Assembly (NCBI GenBank): GCA_030655135.1
Contig: JAURWC010000075.1
Span: forward strand, 111,001-175,000
Direction of reading: 5' to 3'
Source: Hyphomicrobiaceae bacterium
Lineage (GTDB): Bacteria; Pseudomonadota; Alphaproteobacteria; Rhizobiales; Hyphomicrobiaceae
Length of the DNA: 64,000 nucleotides
Shown: one piece after another, positions 55,185 to 64,000 of the stretch
How positions within the stretch are numbered: the first letter of the stretch is position 1
Layout: each line of letters starts with the position of its first letter
The notes under the pieces: model-generated
What the model saw: the letters and a program-made list of their open reading frames with translations, nothing else
Told to the model about the DNA's origin: nothing
Databases searched by the model: none
Position numbers and translations under genes: made by a program

Positions 55185-55784
55185 TTAGCCGTTGTCTTTG
55201 GCTGCAGCTCTGGCGAGCGCACGGCGTTCGGTGCAACGTTTGACATAGGCTGCCAGCGCATCGGTCCGGATCATGATCGGACTGTCCCAGAACAATTTGA
55301 ACGCTCCCGCGAACAGCACGTCGACGCTCGAGAACGTGTCGCCGAGAATATAGTCGCCGGTCTCAAGCGTGCGGTTGACGTAGGCCATCGTTTCCTCGAC
55401 GGGCACCCAGCCGGCCGTTCCCCGTGGCACATCGTGTTTCAGGAACTTGGAAACGAATGCCGGTTCGATGACACCGCTGTAGTAGGCCAGCCAGGAGACA
55501 TACGGACCCCGTTTTGCATCCCCCACCACGGGGCCAAGCCCGGCCTCGGGAAATGCGTCCGTAAGATAGAGACAGATGGCCGTCTGCTCATGGATGGCTA
55601 CGCCGTCGTGAATGATCACCGGCACCTTGCCGTGGGGATGCGGGTTGCCGGGATCGCTGGCACCGCTTCCATCTCCCCGCCGGATGCCGACGACCTTGAT
55701 GTCGTAGGGCACGCCCAGCTCTTCGAGCAGCCAGATGAACCCCGATGAACGCGCGCGCGGCGCGTGGATCAGCGTCAGCGTCAT
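55185..55784 (-). CDS. Glutathione S-transferase family protein
   Basis: 199 residues. Thioredoxin-like N-terminal domain (TLTLIHAPRARSSGFIWLLE, GKVPVIIHDGVAIHEQTAIC with the cis-proline VP and the SNAIL-type acid/Thr region) and a helical C-terminal domain (SWLAYYSGVIEPAFVSKFLK, GDYILGDTFSSVDVLFAGAF). The ATG at 55784 has AGGAGA five bases upstream. Substrate unknown; detoxification or dehalogenase-type roles are both possible. A longer upstream reading shadows ptsP. Confidence 0.88.
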   Translation of the reverse strand: MTLTLIHAPRARSSGFIWLLEELGVPYDIKVVGIRRGDGSGASDPGNPHPHGKVPVIIHDGVAIHEQTAICLYLTDAFPEAGLGPVVGDAKRGPYVSWLAYYSGVIEPAFVSKFLKHDVPRGTAGWVPVEETMAYVNRTLETGDYILGDTFSSVDVLFAGAFKLFWDSPIMIRTDALAAYVKRCTERRALARAAAKDNG

Positions 55785-55801
55785 ATTGGTCTCCTGGCTT
55801 T

Positions 55802-58090
55802 CTAAAGATCGATACCTTCGCTCTTGGCAAAGCGTTCGATCTTGTTGCGGATGCTGCCGGTGTTGTCCCGCATCAACTCGTTCAGCAGCGCTGCGATCCG
55901 CCGGCTGTCGAGATCGAGAATCATCGACTTGACCGGCCCGATTGACGCCGGCGCCATCGATATCGAACGGAACCCCAGCCCGATCAGCACCATGGCCTCG
56001 ATAGGACGGCCCGCCATCTCGCCGCACACCGTCACCGGCACGTTGTATTTCTTGCACGCCTTCACGAGTGTCTTCAGCGCGCGCAACGGGGCGATCGACA
56101 GGCTGTCGTAGCGGTTGGCCACGTGCGCATTAGTGCGGTCGGCGGCGAACAGGAACTGCAGGAGGTCATTTGATCCCACGGAAATGAAATCCACCTTCTG
56201 CAGCAGCTGGTCGAGCTCGAAGAGCACACTGGGTACTTCCAGCATTGCGCCAAGGCGCAGCTTCTTCGGTCCCTGCAGTCCCGCCTTTCGCAGCCGTGTG
56301 CGCTCTTTCTGGATCAGCGCGCGGATCTGATCCATCTCTCCGGCGGCCGAGACCATCGGCACCATCAGGTGCAATTCTTGTCCGGCTGCTGCCCGCATGA
56401 ATGCGCGAACCTGCATGCGGAACAGTGCGGGGCGGTCGAGCGACATGCGGATCGCGCGCCAGCCGATCGCCGGGTTCTCTTCCTTCAGCTGGCGCAGATA
56501 CGGCAACACCTTGTCGCCGCCGATATCGAGCGCGCGAAACACGACCGGCTTGCCGTTCGCTTCCTTCAGCACCGAGGAGTAGGCCGCGATCTGCCGCTCA
56601 AGCCGCGGGAACGTGTGCGACAGCATGAAATGCAGCTCGGTGCGGAACAGGCCCACGCCGTCGGCGCCCGACTCCGCCAGATGCGGCATGTCGACCAGCA
56701 ATCCGGCATTGATGTTCAGCGAGATGCGCTGGTTGTCCTTCGTGACGGCCGGCAGGTCGCGCAACTTTTCGTACTGACGCTGGCGCCGCGCCCGGAAGCG
56801 CACCTTGTCTGTATACGCCGATACCATGTCCGACGACGGCCGCAGGTGCACCGCACCCGAAACGCCGTCGACGATGACGGCATCGCCCGCGTTCACCCGT
56901 TCGATGGCGCCCACTGCGCCGCCGACGGCCGCGATGCCGAGCGCTTTGGCGACGATGGCAACGTGGCTTTGTCCGCTGCCGTCTTCGACGACCAGCCCGC
57001 GCAGCTTTGACTGATCGTAGTCGAGCAGTTCAGCCGGTCCCATGTTGCGCGCAAACAGGATCGTATCGGGCGGCATATCCTCGTGGTTGTCTTTCGACTT
57101 GCGCCCCGAAAGAATGCGCATGAGCCTGTCCGACAGGTCGTCCAGATCGCGCTGGCGCTCGCGCCAGAAGCTGTCGCCGGTCCGCAGCATGCGCGTGCGC
57201 GTCGTGTTCTGCACCCGCTCCACGGCGGCATCCGCCGTCAGCCCGCTTTGCACCGCCTCGTGCAATCGCCGCTCCCAGCCGCGGTCATGCGCAAACATGC
57301 GATAGGCTTCCAGCACGTCGCGATGTTCGCCGTCGTTGGCCAGGTTTTCGTGTGACAGCAACTCGTCGAGCGAGGCGCGCAGCTCCAGCATGCCGGCTTC
57401 GAGCCGCCCCAGTTCTGCCACCGGGTCTTCCGCCATCAGCTTGGTGACGACGATGCGCGGCTCGTGCAGTACGACATGCCCAAGCGCAATGCCTTCCGAG
57501 ATCGCATCGCCCTTGATGACGGCCGACATCGACTTCGAAATTTCGAACTCGGGTTCCGAGCCGGCGACTGCGCCCGACATCAGGTTCTCGGCAACGACCA
57601 TGGCCGTCGCCTGCAGCACCTCGACGTCCTCGTCGGAGTATTCCTTCAGCGTGCGGTTCTGCACCACCAGCACGCCCAGCACGTCGCCGGATCGTTGGAT
57701 CGGCACTGCCAGCAGCGAGTGATACAGCTCTTCGCCCGTTTCCGGCCGGTACGAGAACGAGGGATGCTTCGGCGCATCCGGCTCGTTGATCGTAATGTTG
57801 AGTTCCGCTGCCCGCCCGACGAGGCCCTCGCCACGGTTCATCCGCGTCTGGTGAACGGCCGTCGCTTTCAGGCCTTCCGTCGCGAACAACTCGAGAGAGC
57901 CATCCTGCCGCTTCAGGTAGATGGAGCAGACGTCAGCCACCATCACGCCGGCGACATGGTGCACGATCTTGTCCAGCCGCGACTGCCCGTCGCCCGGTTC
58001 GGCCATGATCTCGCGCAGGCGGCGCATGATGACACGCAACGCCGGCTCGGATGCGATCACTCGCGGCTCGTCACCACGCTTCGAGGGCAT
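55802..58090 (-). CDS. ptsP: PEP-protein phosphotransferase PtsP (EI-Ntr)
   Basis: 762 residues. First enzyme of the nitrogen-related phosphotransferase chain, phosphorylating NPr from PEP. N-terminal GAF sensor (LDKIVHHVAGVMVADVCSIY, GEGLVGRAAELNITINEPDA), then the EI phosphohistidine domain with GSGQSHVAIVAKALG (His about residue 376) and the PEP-binding barrel (GADGVGLFRTELHFM, ALDIGGDKVLPYL, FISVGSNDLLQFLFAADRTN, VTVCGEMAGRPIEAMV). ATG at 58090. In alphaproteobacteria this chain controls nitrogen and carbon regulators and potassium uptake. It follows lysC on the same strand. Confidence 0.95.
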   Translation of the reverse strand: MPSKRGDEPRVIASEPALRVIMRRLREIMAEPGDGQSRLDKIVHHVAGVMVADVCSIYLKRQDGSLELFATEGLKATAVHQTRMNRGEGLVGRAAELNITINEPDAPKHPSFSYRPETGEELYHSLLAVPIQRSGDVLGVLVVQNRTLKEYSDEDVEVLQATAMVVAENLMSGAVAGSEPEFEISKSMSAVIKGDAISEGIALGHVVLHEPRIVVTKLMAEDPVAELGRLEAGMLELRASLDELLSHENLANDGEHRDVLEAYRMFAHDRGWERRLHEAVQSGLTADAAVERVQNTTRTRMLRTGDSFWRERQRDLDDLSDRLMRILSGRKSKDNHEDMPPDTILFARNMGPAELLDYDQSKLRGLVVEDGSGQSHVAIVAKALGIAAVGGAVGAIERVNAGDAVIVDGVSGAVHLRPSSDMVSAYTDKVRFRARRQRQYEKLRDLPAVTKDNQRISLNINAGLLVDMPHLAESGADGVGLFRTELHFMLSHTFPRLERQIAAYSSVLKEANGKPVVFRALDIGGDKVLPYLRQLKEENPAIGWRAIRMSLDRPALFRMQVRAFMRAAAGQELHLMVPMVSAAGEMDQIRALIQKERTRLRKAGLQGPKKLRLGAMLEVPSVLFELDQLLQKVDFISVGSNDLLQFLFAADRTNAHVANRYDSLSIAPLRALKTLVKACKKYNVPVTVCGEMAGRPIEAMVLIGLGFRSISMAPASIGPVKSMILDLDSRRIAALLNELMRDNTGSIRNKIERFAKSEGIDL

Positions 58091-58200
58091 ATCTTCCGCC
58101 GTGAGGCGGGCCGCTTAGGAAAGCCGCCCGGTCAATAAGTCAGAGTGTGCGCGTAACCTTGTTACACGCACGCCTCTATTATGAACTCTTAAAGGCGCGA

Positions 58201-59463
58201 TTAGTCCGCGTCGAGGCCGTACAGTGAATGAAGTGTGCGCACCGCGAGCTCCGCATACGCGGCGTCAATGAGCACGCTGATTTTGATCTCGGACGTCGAG
58301 ATCGCAATGATGTTGATGCCTTTGTCGGAAAGCGCCTTGAACATTTTAGCGGCAACGCCTGCGTGGCTGCGCATGCCGATGCCGATAACGGAGATCTTGG
58401 CGATGTCGGCAGACGCCGAGACGTCGAAGTTGCCGATATCGGTCTTGGCCGCCTTCAATACCTCCAGCGCGCGGGGCAATTCCGTCGCCTGCACCGTGAA
58501 CGTCATGTCGGTATGACGGCCGTCTGCGGCCACGTTCTGCACGATCATGTCGACATTGATCGACGCGTCCGCCAGCGGCCCGAAGATGCGCGCGGCGATG
58601 CCCGGCTTGTCCTCGACCTTGAGCATGGTGATCTTGGCCTCGTCCTTCGCATAGGCGATGCCACTGACGATATGCGTTTCCATGATCTCATCCTCGTCAC
58701 AAACGATAGTGCCGATATCTTCCAGGTTATCCAGGCTGACGGCCCGCATCTTCTCGGGCGCCACGAAGCTCGACAGCACGCGCAGGCGCACGTGATGCGT
58801 CATCGCCAGCTCGACCGATCGCGTCTGTAAGACCTTCGACCCCGAAGACGCCATCTCCAGCATCTCTTCATAGGAGATCTTGGGCAGGCGCTGGGCCTTG
58901 GAAACGATGCGCGGGTCCGTCGTGTAGACGCCGTCGACGTCGGTGTAGATGTCGCAAACGTCGGCCTTGATGGCGACAGCGATCGCCACTGCGCTGGTAT
59001 CTGATCCGCCACGGCCCAGCGTCGCCACGCGATTGCGCTCCGGCTCCAGCCCCTGGAAGCCGGTCACGACGGCGACTTCGCCGCCCGCCAGCCGCTCGCG
59101 CAGGGCACCGCCCTCGATGCCGGAAATGCGCGCCGAGCCGTGCGCCGCGCTGGTATGGATCGGGATCTGCCAGCCTTGCCACGACCGCGCCTGCAGCCCC
59201 ATCGACTGCAGCACGATCGCTAGAAGACCCGCTGTCACCTGTTCGCCGGTGGCAACAACGGCATCGTATTCGCGTGCGTCATGCAACACGGACGCCTCGC
59301 GAACCCAGGACACGAGCTGGTTCGTCGCCCCCGCCATTGCCGAGACGACCACGGCCACTTGATTGCCGGCGTCGACCTCGCGTTTGACGTGGCGTGCCAC
59401 GTTACGGATGCGGTCGACGTCGGCAACCGACGTGCCGCCAAATTTCATTACGACAACGGCCAT
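58201..59463 (-). CDS. lysC: Aspartate kinase
   Basis: 420 residues. First step of lysine, threonine and methionine synthesis. The kinase domain begins AVVVMKFGGTSVADVDRIRN and contains VVVSAMAGATNQLV, TGFQGLEPERNRVATLGRGG and CDIYTDVDGVYTTDPRIV. Two C-terminal ACT domains (KITMLKVEDKPGIAARIFGP and KISVIGIGMRSHAGVAAKMF) give feedback control. The ATG at 59463 has AGAGAGG upstream; the longer reading to 59559 is not supported. Divergent from ubiG. The lysC-ptsP pairing is common in the group. Confidence 0.96.
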   Translation of the reverse strand: MAVVVMKFGGTSVADVDRIRNVARHVKREVDAGNQVAVVVSAMAGATNQLVSWVREASVLHDAREYDAVVATGEQVTAGLLAIVLQSMGLQARSWQGWQIPIHTSAAHGSARISGIEGGALRERLAGGEVAVVTGFQGLEPERNRVATLGRGGSDTSAVAIAVAIKADVCDIYTDVDGVYTTDPRIVSKAQRLPKISYEEMLEMASSGSKVLQTRSVELAMTHHVRLRVLSSFVAPEKMRAVSLDNLEDIGTIVCDEDEIMETHIVSGIAYAKDEAKITMLKVEDKPGIAARIFGPLADASINVDMIVQNVAADGRHTDMTFTVQATELPRALEVLKAAKTDIGNFDVSASADIAKISVIGIGMRSHAGVAAKMFKALSDKGINIIAISTSEIKISVLIDAAYAELAVRTLHSLYGLDAD

Positions 59464-59657
59464 GGGCCTCTCTCGCTCGGGTCGTGTTAGCGCTGTCTGG
59501 AATCGGCCCCGCTGGCGCGGAACGCCCCACAACACGGGCGCCGTGAATTCCAACACCAATGCTCAGGATTGCCTTCAGATGGCGCGCACTCATACCCGCA
59601 AGCGGTCTAAATCGCAACTCCGTTGACTTGAGGTCAACAGCCCGGCTTGATCGGCTC

Positions 59658-60416
59658 ATGATCGAGACCCTTGAACCGAAGTCAGCCAAGTCAAACATCG
59701 ACGATGCCGAGGTTGCCCGTTTCCGGGCGATCGCTGCCGAGTGGTGGGATCCCCACGGCAAGTTCCGCCCTCTGCATCAGATCGGACCCGTCCGCCTCGA
59801 GTTCATCCGCGATGAACTAATCCGCCACTTCGGCCTAAAATCCGGTTTGAAACCCTTCGCCGGATTGCGCCTGCTGGACATCGGCTGCGGCGGCGGGCTC
59901 ATATCCGAACCGCTGACGCGCCTCGGCGGCAGCGTCACCGGCATCGATCCCGGCGCCGAGAATGTCGCCATCGCCCGCGCGCATGCCGAACCGCAGGGCC
60001 TCGCCATCGACTATCGCGCCGTCACCGCCGAAGACCTTGTTGCGGCGGGCGAGCAGTTCGATGCCGTCGTCTGCCTCGAAGTCGTCGAGCACGTGCCAGA
60101 CGTCGGCGCCTTCTTGAAAACCTGCGCAGCGCTCGTGCGCCCCGGCGGATTGATGGTTCTCTCCACCATCAACCGCACGCTGAAATCGTACGCACTGGCG
60201 ATTGTCGCTGCCGAATACGTGCTTGGCTGGCTGCCGCGCGGCACGCATCAGTGGGATCGCTTCGTCATGCCTGACGAAATGGCCCGTTACCTTGCCAACG
60301 CCGGCATGAGCGCGCCTCGCTTCTCGGGCATGGTTTACGCACCGTTGCGCGACGAATGGAAACTCACGCCAGATACCGACGTGAACTACCTGGCATCGTC
60401 CGCCCGCCCGGTCTGA
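59658..60416 (+). CDS. ubiG: Ubiquinone biosynthesis O-methyltransferase UbiG
   Basis: 252 residues. SAM-dependent O-methylation, twice in ubiquinone synthesis. N-terminal signature VARFRAIAAEWWDPHGKFRP then LHQIGPVRLEFIRD, SAM motif LRLLDIGCGGGLISEPLTRL, GSVTGIDPGAENVAIARAHA, DAVVCLEVVEHVPDVGAFLK, STINRTLKSYALAIVAAEYV, and LPRGTHQWDRFVMPDEMARY. ATG at 59658; a longer reading to 59559 overlaps the divergent promoter region. The lysC/ubiG divergent pair is frequently seen in alphaproteobacteria. Confidence 0.96.
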   Translation: MIETLEPKSAKSNIDDAEVARFRAIAAEWWDPHGKFRPLHQIGPVRLEFIRDELIRHFGLKSGLKPFAGLRLLDIGCGGGLISEPLTRLGGSVTGIDPGAENVAIARAHAEPQGLAIDYRAVTAEDLVAAGEQFDAVVCLEVVEHVPDVGAFLKTCAALVRPGGLMVLSTINRTLKSYALAIVAAEYVLGWLPRGTHQWDRFVMPDEMARYLANAGMSAPRFSGMVYAPLRDEWKLTPDTDVNYLASSARPV

Positions 60417-60433
60417 TCGCCAAATGCTGCGAG

Positions 60434-61636
60434 CTATTGCGCTTGCGCGTCCGCGGCCGTGTCGGCATCTGCCGCTGGCGGGTCGGCGCTGGGCTCCGGC
60501 GTCGCGGTCTGATCGGCGCTCGACCCGTCATCAACTGGCGCCGGTTCCGCATTTGGCGCCCGCATGGCATCAGGCTGCGCAACGGTTGCCTCGGCAGGCG
60601 CCGCCTCACCCGTCGCGCTCCCGTCTTGCGGCGTAGCCTGCTGGGCCGTCGCATCTTCCGCCAGCAGGCCGGGCTGCAGCATCATGGCGCGCACCAATGC
60701 GATCCGCTCTGCGTCAGGCAGCGTCAGAACGCCGTCGAGATAGGCCGCAAACATCCGGCACGCCGCTTCTTCCTTGCCCTCCGCTACGTTCTCCAGGTCG
60801 AGCAGATTGATCTCGTCGCCGTGCTTTTCGTAAAGGCTGGTGCCCACCTTCGTGTTGAGCGCCTGCAACTCCTTCGCCGGCAGCAGGTCGAACGTTTGCG
60901 GCTGAGCGTCGAGCATCCTCAGCATCAACTGCTCTTCGCGCGCCTTCAGCTCCGGCGTGACGTAGGCCCGCATGTCGCCGAACGGCTTCGCCAACGCATG
61001 CGCCAGGCACATCTTCGGATTGGTACCGGCCAACTGCACGCTCATGTCGCGATTGAGCGTCAACATGGCCGCCTTGTCCTCGTCCGGCAGATAACGCGAC
61101 CGCGGCTCGATGATGGCCTTCATCAGGTACGCCCGCACCTTGGGCACGACCTCGTCCGGCGTTTCCGTGGCGAGGCTATCGGAGAACTGCGCGACCAGCT
61201 CTTCGAAAGCCGCCGGATCTTTCTGCGACAGCGCTACGAAGAAGCCGCCCGCGGTGCTGTCCGATAGCAGAACCTGACGCAGCGTCGCCTGCCGGATGGC
61301 CGCCTGCGGATCGCGATCCGAGTCGATATTTTCAAGTGCCACATCCAGTGTTTCGATGCTCTGCCGAAGCGCCGGCGCAATCGCCGTGACGCCATATCCG
61401 ATCCCGCCCAGGACGGCGGCGATGGCGAACAGTCCGCCCAGCACGCGCGGCACCGCCGATCGTGGCGTATAAGTCGGCGGCAGGAACTCCGCTGCGCTGA
61501 TCAGCGTCGAGCTATCCGAGCGCCGCACATAGTCCGTCGGCCGCAGCACGCGCTTGGCAACAGCGCGCTTGAACTGCTCCGTCGAATACTGAGCGATCGT
61601 CTCGCCGTTGCGCGTCAAAAACCACTGCGTGTCCAT
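60434..61636 (-). CDS. Single-pass membrane protein with N-terminal GYF-like domain
   Basis: 400 residues. N-terminal GYF_2-like module (TQWFLTRNGETIAQYSTEQF, KRAVAKRVLRPTDYVRRSD), then one membrane segment (VLGGLFAIAAVLGGIGYGVT), a helical extracytoplasmic domain of about 220 residues containing FSDSLATETPDEVVPKVRAY and KMCLAHALAKPFGDMRAYVT, and an alanine/proline/aspartate-rich disordered tail. The function is unknown. The ATG at 61636 (MDTQWFLTRNG) is chosen as GYF_2 modules start here; ATG 61666 would add 10 residues. Confidence 0.7.
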   Translation of the reverse strand: MDTQWFLTRNGETIAQYSTEQFKRAVAKRVLRPTDYVRRSDSSTLISAAEFLPPTYTPRSAVPRVLGGLFAIAAVLGGIGYGVTAIAPALRQSIETLDVALENIDSDRDPQAAIRQATLRQVLLSDSTAGGFFVALSQKDPAAFEELVAQFSDSLATETPDEVVPKVRAYLMKAIIEPRSRYLPDEDKAAMLTLNRDMSVQLAGTNPKMCLAHALAKPFGDMRAYVTPELKAREEQLMLRMLDAQPQTFDLLPAKELQALNTKVGTSLYEKHGDEINLLDLENVAEGKEEAACRMFAAYLDGVLTLPDAERIALVRAMMLQPGLLAEDATAQQATPQDGSATGEAAPAEATVAQPDAMRAPNAEPAPVDDGSSADQTATPEPSADPPAADADTAADAQAQ

Positions 61637-61764
61637 TGCACCCGATCCGGAGCGAGCGGCAGCCAAACCGCCGAACGTGTTGATTGCAAACAGTAGACTG
61701 GCGTTGCAGTCAGCGCAAACGAGCCGCTTGCACAGTCGCTAGGAGCATGAATGAGGTGCGCCCG

Positions 61765-63702
61765 TTACTTGCTCGCCGTCCGCACCGGCGCACGCCGCAT
61801 CAAGTCGTCAATGCGCGCCCGCTCGCGTTGGAAATCAAGCAGTTCCCGGCCCTCCAGCTGCCGTTCGCGCGGCACCTGCATCGCCAGCGGATCGACAAAG
61901 CGCGTGTTGACCAGCACTTCGAAGTGCAGGTGCGGCCCCGACGACATGCCCGTCGAACCCACGAAACCGATCACCTGGCCCTGCCGCACCTTCACGCCCT
62001 CGACCACGCCGTCGCCGATGCGTTGCATGTGACCGTAAGCCGTCTGATAACCGTTGGCGTGCCGGATGCGCACGTAGTTGCCGTATTGACCCTTGCGGCC
62101 GGCCTCTTCGATGACGCCGTTGCCCGCCGCCAGAATAGGCGTGCCCGGCGTCGTCGCCCAGTCGACGCCGGTGTGCATGCGTTTTTCGTTGAGCAGCGGA
62201 TGCAGGCGGAAGCCGAAGCCCGACGTCAGGCGTACGTCGTCGCCGCGCACCGGGCGGCGCATGAGGAACCGTTTCGAGTTGTTGCCGTTGGCGTCATAGA
62301 AGTCCGATTGCCCGTCGCGCGTGCGGTAGCGGTAAAACCTTGTGGTATCGCCGCCAGCCGTCACGGCCGTGTACAGCAATTCGCCCGCCGAGCCGCCGTC
62401 CGGATCGTTCTCGTCCTTGACGTCGAAGAAAAACTCGACCGCATCTCCGGCACGCAGGCGCCGGCGGAAGTCGGTTTCATAGGCGTGGACCCGCAGGATC
62501 TGATTGATCGTGTCCGGCGCCAGATGCTGCGTCAGCCCGGCGTGATACACGCTCGCATAAAGTGAATTCGATTGCGATTGATCGCCGCCGCGCGCCGGGC
62601 TCGCCGAAACTTTGATCTCCTGGCGTGGCGGCATCGCAGACGAAACATATTCGCCCGACGCATCGCGCATCACGGAAACCTTGTGCGCCTTTTTCGCATT
62701 GTAGACGCTGAAGCGCACCGGCTCCATGCTGTTCTGGTGGGTCAACGATGGCACCAGCGTTACCCGTACTTCCTCGCCCGGTTGCAGACCGGCGTCGGGG
62801 AAAATAGAACTGGCCGCTTCCACCATCGTGCGGGCCTGCCAGGTCTCGGCGCCTGCGCGCATCAGGATCTTCGTCAGCGTATCGCCGTCAATCGCCGTGA
62901 AGGCGCGCGAAATCCGCCCTTCGATGTCTTCGTCTTCGCTCTCAGAGCCCAGAACGTTCTTCACCAGCAGCGAGGCTGCTTTGGCGTCGACCTGTTGTGC
63001 TGCGTCTCCCGCCATGTCGTCGGGGCCGTTGGCCAGCAACGGCTTCTCGGGCTCCAGCGACTTCTCGACGAGTTCCAGGACCTCGCCCGGCTCCATCATC
63101 TGCCCGTCTTCGTTGGGCAGCGTTCCGCCAAGCAGTTCGACTACTTTCACCTGGACATCGGCGCGCACCGACGTGCCTTCGTCGCCGTCCTCGCCTGAGC
63201 CGACCGGCTTGGCGCTGGCGTAAAGCTTGAACGGATTGAACGGCGGGATCACGTCGTCGAAGTCGGCCGGCACCGGTGCAAGGCGCGCCACCAGCCGCAG
63301 ATAGGGCTTGTGCGCCGTGTATTTCCGTCCGCCGCGCCGCTCCGTCCGGGACTCGCGGATGATGTAGCGGGTGGACGTCGCCCCGGTGTTCACCTCCAGC
63401 CGGTCCGAGCGCGGCACGACCCACCGCAGGCCGTCACGCCGCCGCACCACGGCGGGAAGGGGTTTGCTTTCGCCGGCTTCGCTCAGCCGGGTAAACGTGG
63501 GGATGATGCCCTCGGGTCCGCCGGTATGGTCCATGGACCCATAAATCACCACCACGATGGCGATCGTACCGACCGCGGCCGCTAGGCAGGTGCTGAACAG
63601 CCAGCGGAACCGCCCAACCTGCCGGCTGTCCGCATGGTCTGTCGCAAACAGCTCCTCGCCCATCACGCGCGAGCGGCCCCGATGACGCGTAAGCCCGCGC
63701 AT
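61765..63702 (-). CDS. M23-family peptidoglycan metallopeptidase (membrane-anchored)
   Basis: 645 residues. After a cytoplasmic start and a membrane segment (WLFSTCLAAAVGTIAIVVVI) comes a long periplasmic region with LysM/G5-like stretches (ISRAFTAIDGDTLTKILMRA) and then the LytM/M23 zinc domain: FGFRLHPLLNEKRMHTGVDW (about residue 507, H/D ligands), ANGYQTAYGHMQRIGDGV and GSTGMSSGPHLHFEVLVNTR (HLHFE, about 587). It cleaves or regulates cleavage of cell-wall peptides. The ATG at 63702 is used because GGAGG stands four bases upstream; ATG 63663 is an alternative. Confidence 0.92.
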   Translation of the reverse strand: MRGLTRHRGRSRVMGEELFATDHADSRQVGRFRWLFSTCLAAAVGTIAIVVVIYGSMDHTGGPEGIIPTFTRLSEAGESKPLPAVVRRRDGLRWVVPRSDRLEVNTGATSTRYIIRESRTERRGGRKYTAHKPYLRLVARLAPVPADFDDVIPPFNPFKLYASAKPVGSGEDGDEGTSVRADVQVKVVELLGGTLPNEDGQMMEPGEVLELVEKSLEPEKPLLANGPDDMAGDAAQQVDAKAASLLVKNVLGSESEDEDIEGRISRAFTAIDGDTLTKILMRAGAETWQARTMVEAASSIFPDAGLQPGEEVRVTLVPSLTHQNSMEPVRFSVYNAKKAHKVSVMRDASGEYVSSAMPPRQEIKVSASPARGGDQSQSNSLYASVYHAGLTQHLAPDTINQILRVHAYETDFRRRLRAGDAVEFFFDVKDENDPDGGSAGELLYTAVTAGGDTTRFYRYRTRDGQSDFYDANGNNSKRFLMRRPVRGDDVRLTSGFGFRLHPLLNEKRMHTGVDWATTPGTPILAAGNGVIEEAGRKGQYGNYVRIRHANGYQTAYGHMQRIGDGVVEGVKVRQGQVIGFVGSTGMSSGPHLHFEVLVNTRFVDPLAMQVPRERQLEGRELLDFQRERARIDDLMRRAPVRTASK

Positions 63703-64000
63703 CCGGCCTCCAGCGTATGGCGTGCCGAACCTGGCCCCTACGTGACGTTGCCGCCGTTCCAGCAAGGTCTTGGTCTCCCCAGCTCCCCATCGCCCACTAT
63801 ACGCCGATCCGAGCGCCACGATCCTAGGTTGGTCGTGGTTACTCGCGCAATCGCGCAGAACCGGCGTTCACAAGCCAGCCCTCGTATCTTTCACGATCCC
63901 GGCGGACTGATGGCTGAGTGCGGTTTTACTGGCGTTCCAGACCAGAATCGAGTTATCCACAGGGCGCAGGATCGAGCTGAATCGGCGTTGAATCAGCTGC

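Overview
The window reads as one stretch of an alphaproteobacterial chromosome, most likely order Hyphomicrobiales (a Hyphomicrobium-like organism). Signs of this are the high-GC coding style, a circularly permuted two-piece tmRNA with an ANDNYAEAAVAA-type tag, an alpha-type SspB next to it, a DUF4167 protein, and an iscR-nifS/iscS-sufBCDS operon. There is no prophage, CRISPR array, rRNA or recognisable tRNA. Nearly everything is core or household chromosome, interrupted by small dispersed repeats and two single-gene low-GC islets (thyX and a caspase-like protease).

Layout. 1-6443: iron-sulfur assembly operon on the minus strand (iscR, cysteine desulfurase, sufB, sufC, sufD, sufS; sufS is cut by the window edge at its PLP lysine). 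A promoter and a 19-bp near-palindrome resembling the Iron-Rhodo-box/IscR operator lie in front of it. 6546-12152: alpha/beta hydrolases, a GIY-YIG gene bracketed by exact 33-bp inverted repeats, dps, a secreted type-B carboxylesterase and an unknown protein with a glycine-rich hydrophobic C-terminus. 12173-20117: anmK and tyrS (divergent), an FGE-fold protein without the catalytic cysteines, thyX in lower-GC DNA, two tandem CPBP membrane proteases and a GcvT-like protein. 20200-21411: ssrA and sspB, the tagging RNA and the adaptor for tagged proteins. 21578-26434: PAS protein, small secreted proteins, two VOC proteins, ubiB. 26536-30698: RND efflux pump with its lipoprotein adaptor. 30804-36348: DAO/ThiO-type oxidase, gamma-glutamyltransferase, L,D-transpeptidase, an alanine-rich unknown.

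36376-39498 is a metal module: a lone znuA divergent from a DUF1007-NicO pair, with a Zur-box-like sequence between them. 39554-43470: ubiE, SnoaL-like, DUF3829, a small HTH protein, a split YeeE/YedE transporter and an orphan CbpM-like protein. 43614-45541: a REP-like repeat followed by an AT-rich islet holding one caspase-family protease. 45603-49413: small proteins and clpB with a good sigma-32 promoter. 49490-55784: MOSC protein, SnoaL-like, DUF4167, prmC-prfA, HTH-membrane protein, GST. 55802-63702: ptsP, lysC, ubiG, a GYF-like membrane protein and a large M23 peptidase.

How the genes fit together: Fe-S assembly under iron/Fe-S feedback; ribosome rescue plus targeted proteolysis (ssrA, sspB, with clpB for disaggregation); quinone synthesis scattered over three loci (ubiB, ubiE, ubiG); and translation termination (prfA with prmC, which methylates it). 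The most unusual locus is the caspase islet. Other points worth a second look are the IscR-type operator, the bracketed GIY-YIG unit, the Zur-like divergent metal module, and three repeat families, one of which sits inside the suf operon.
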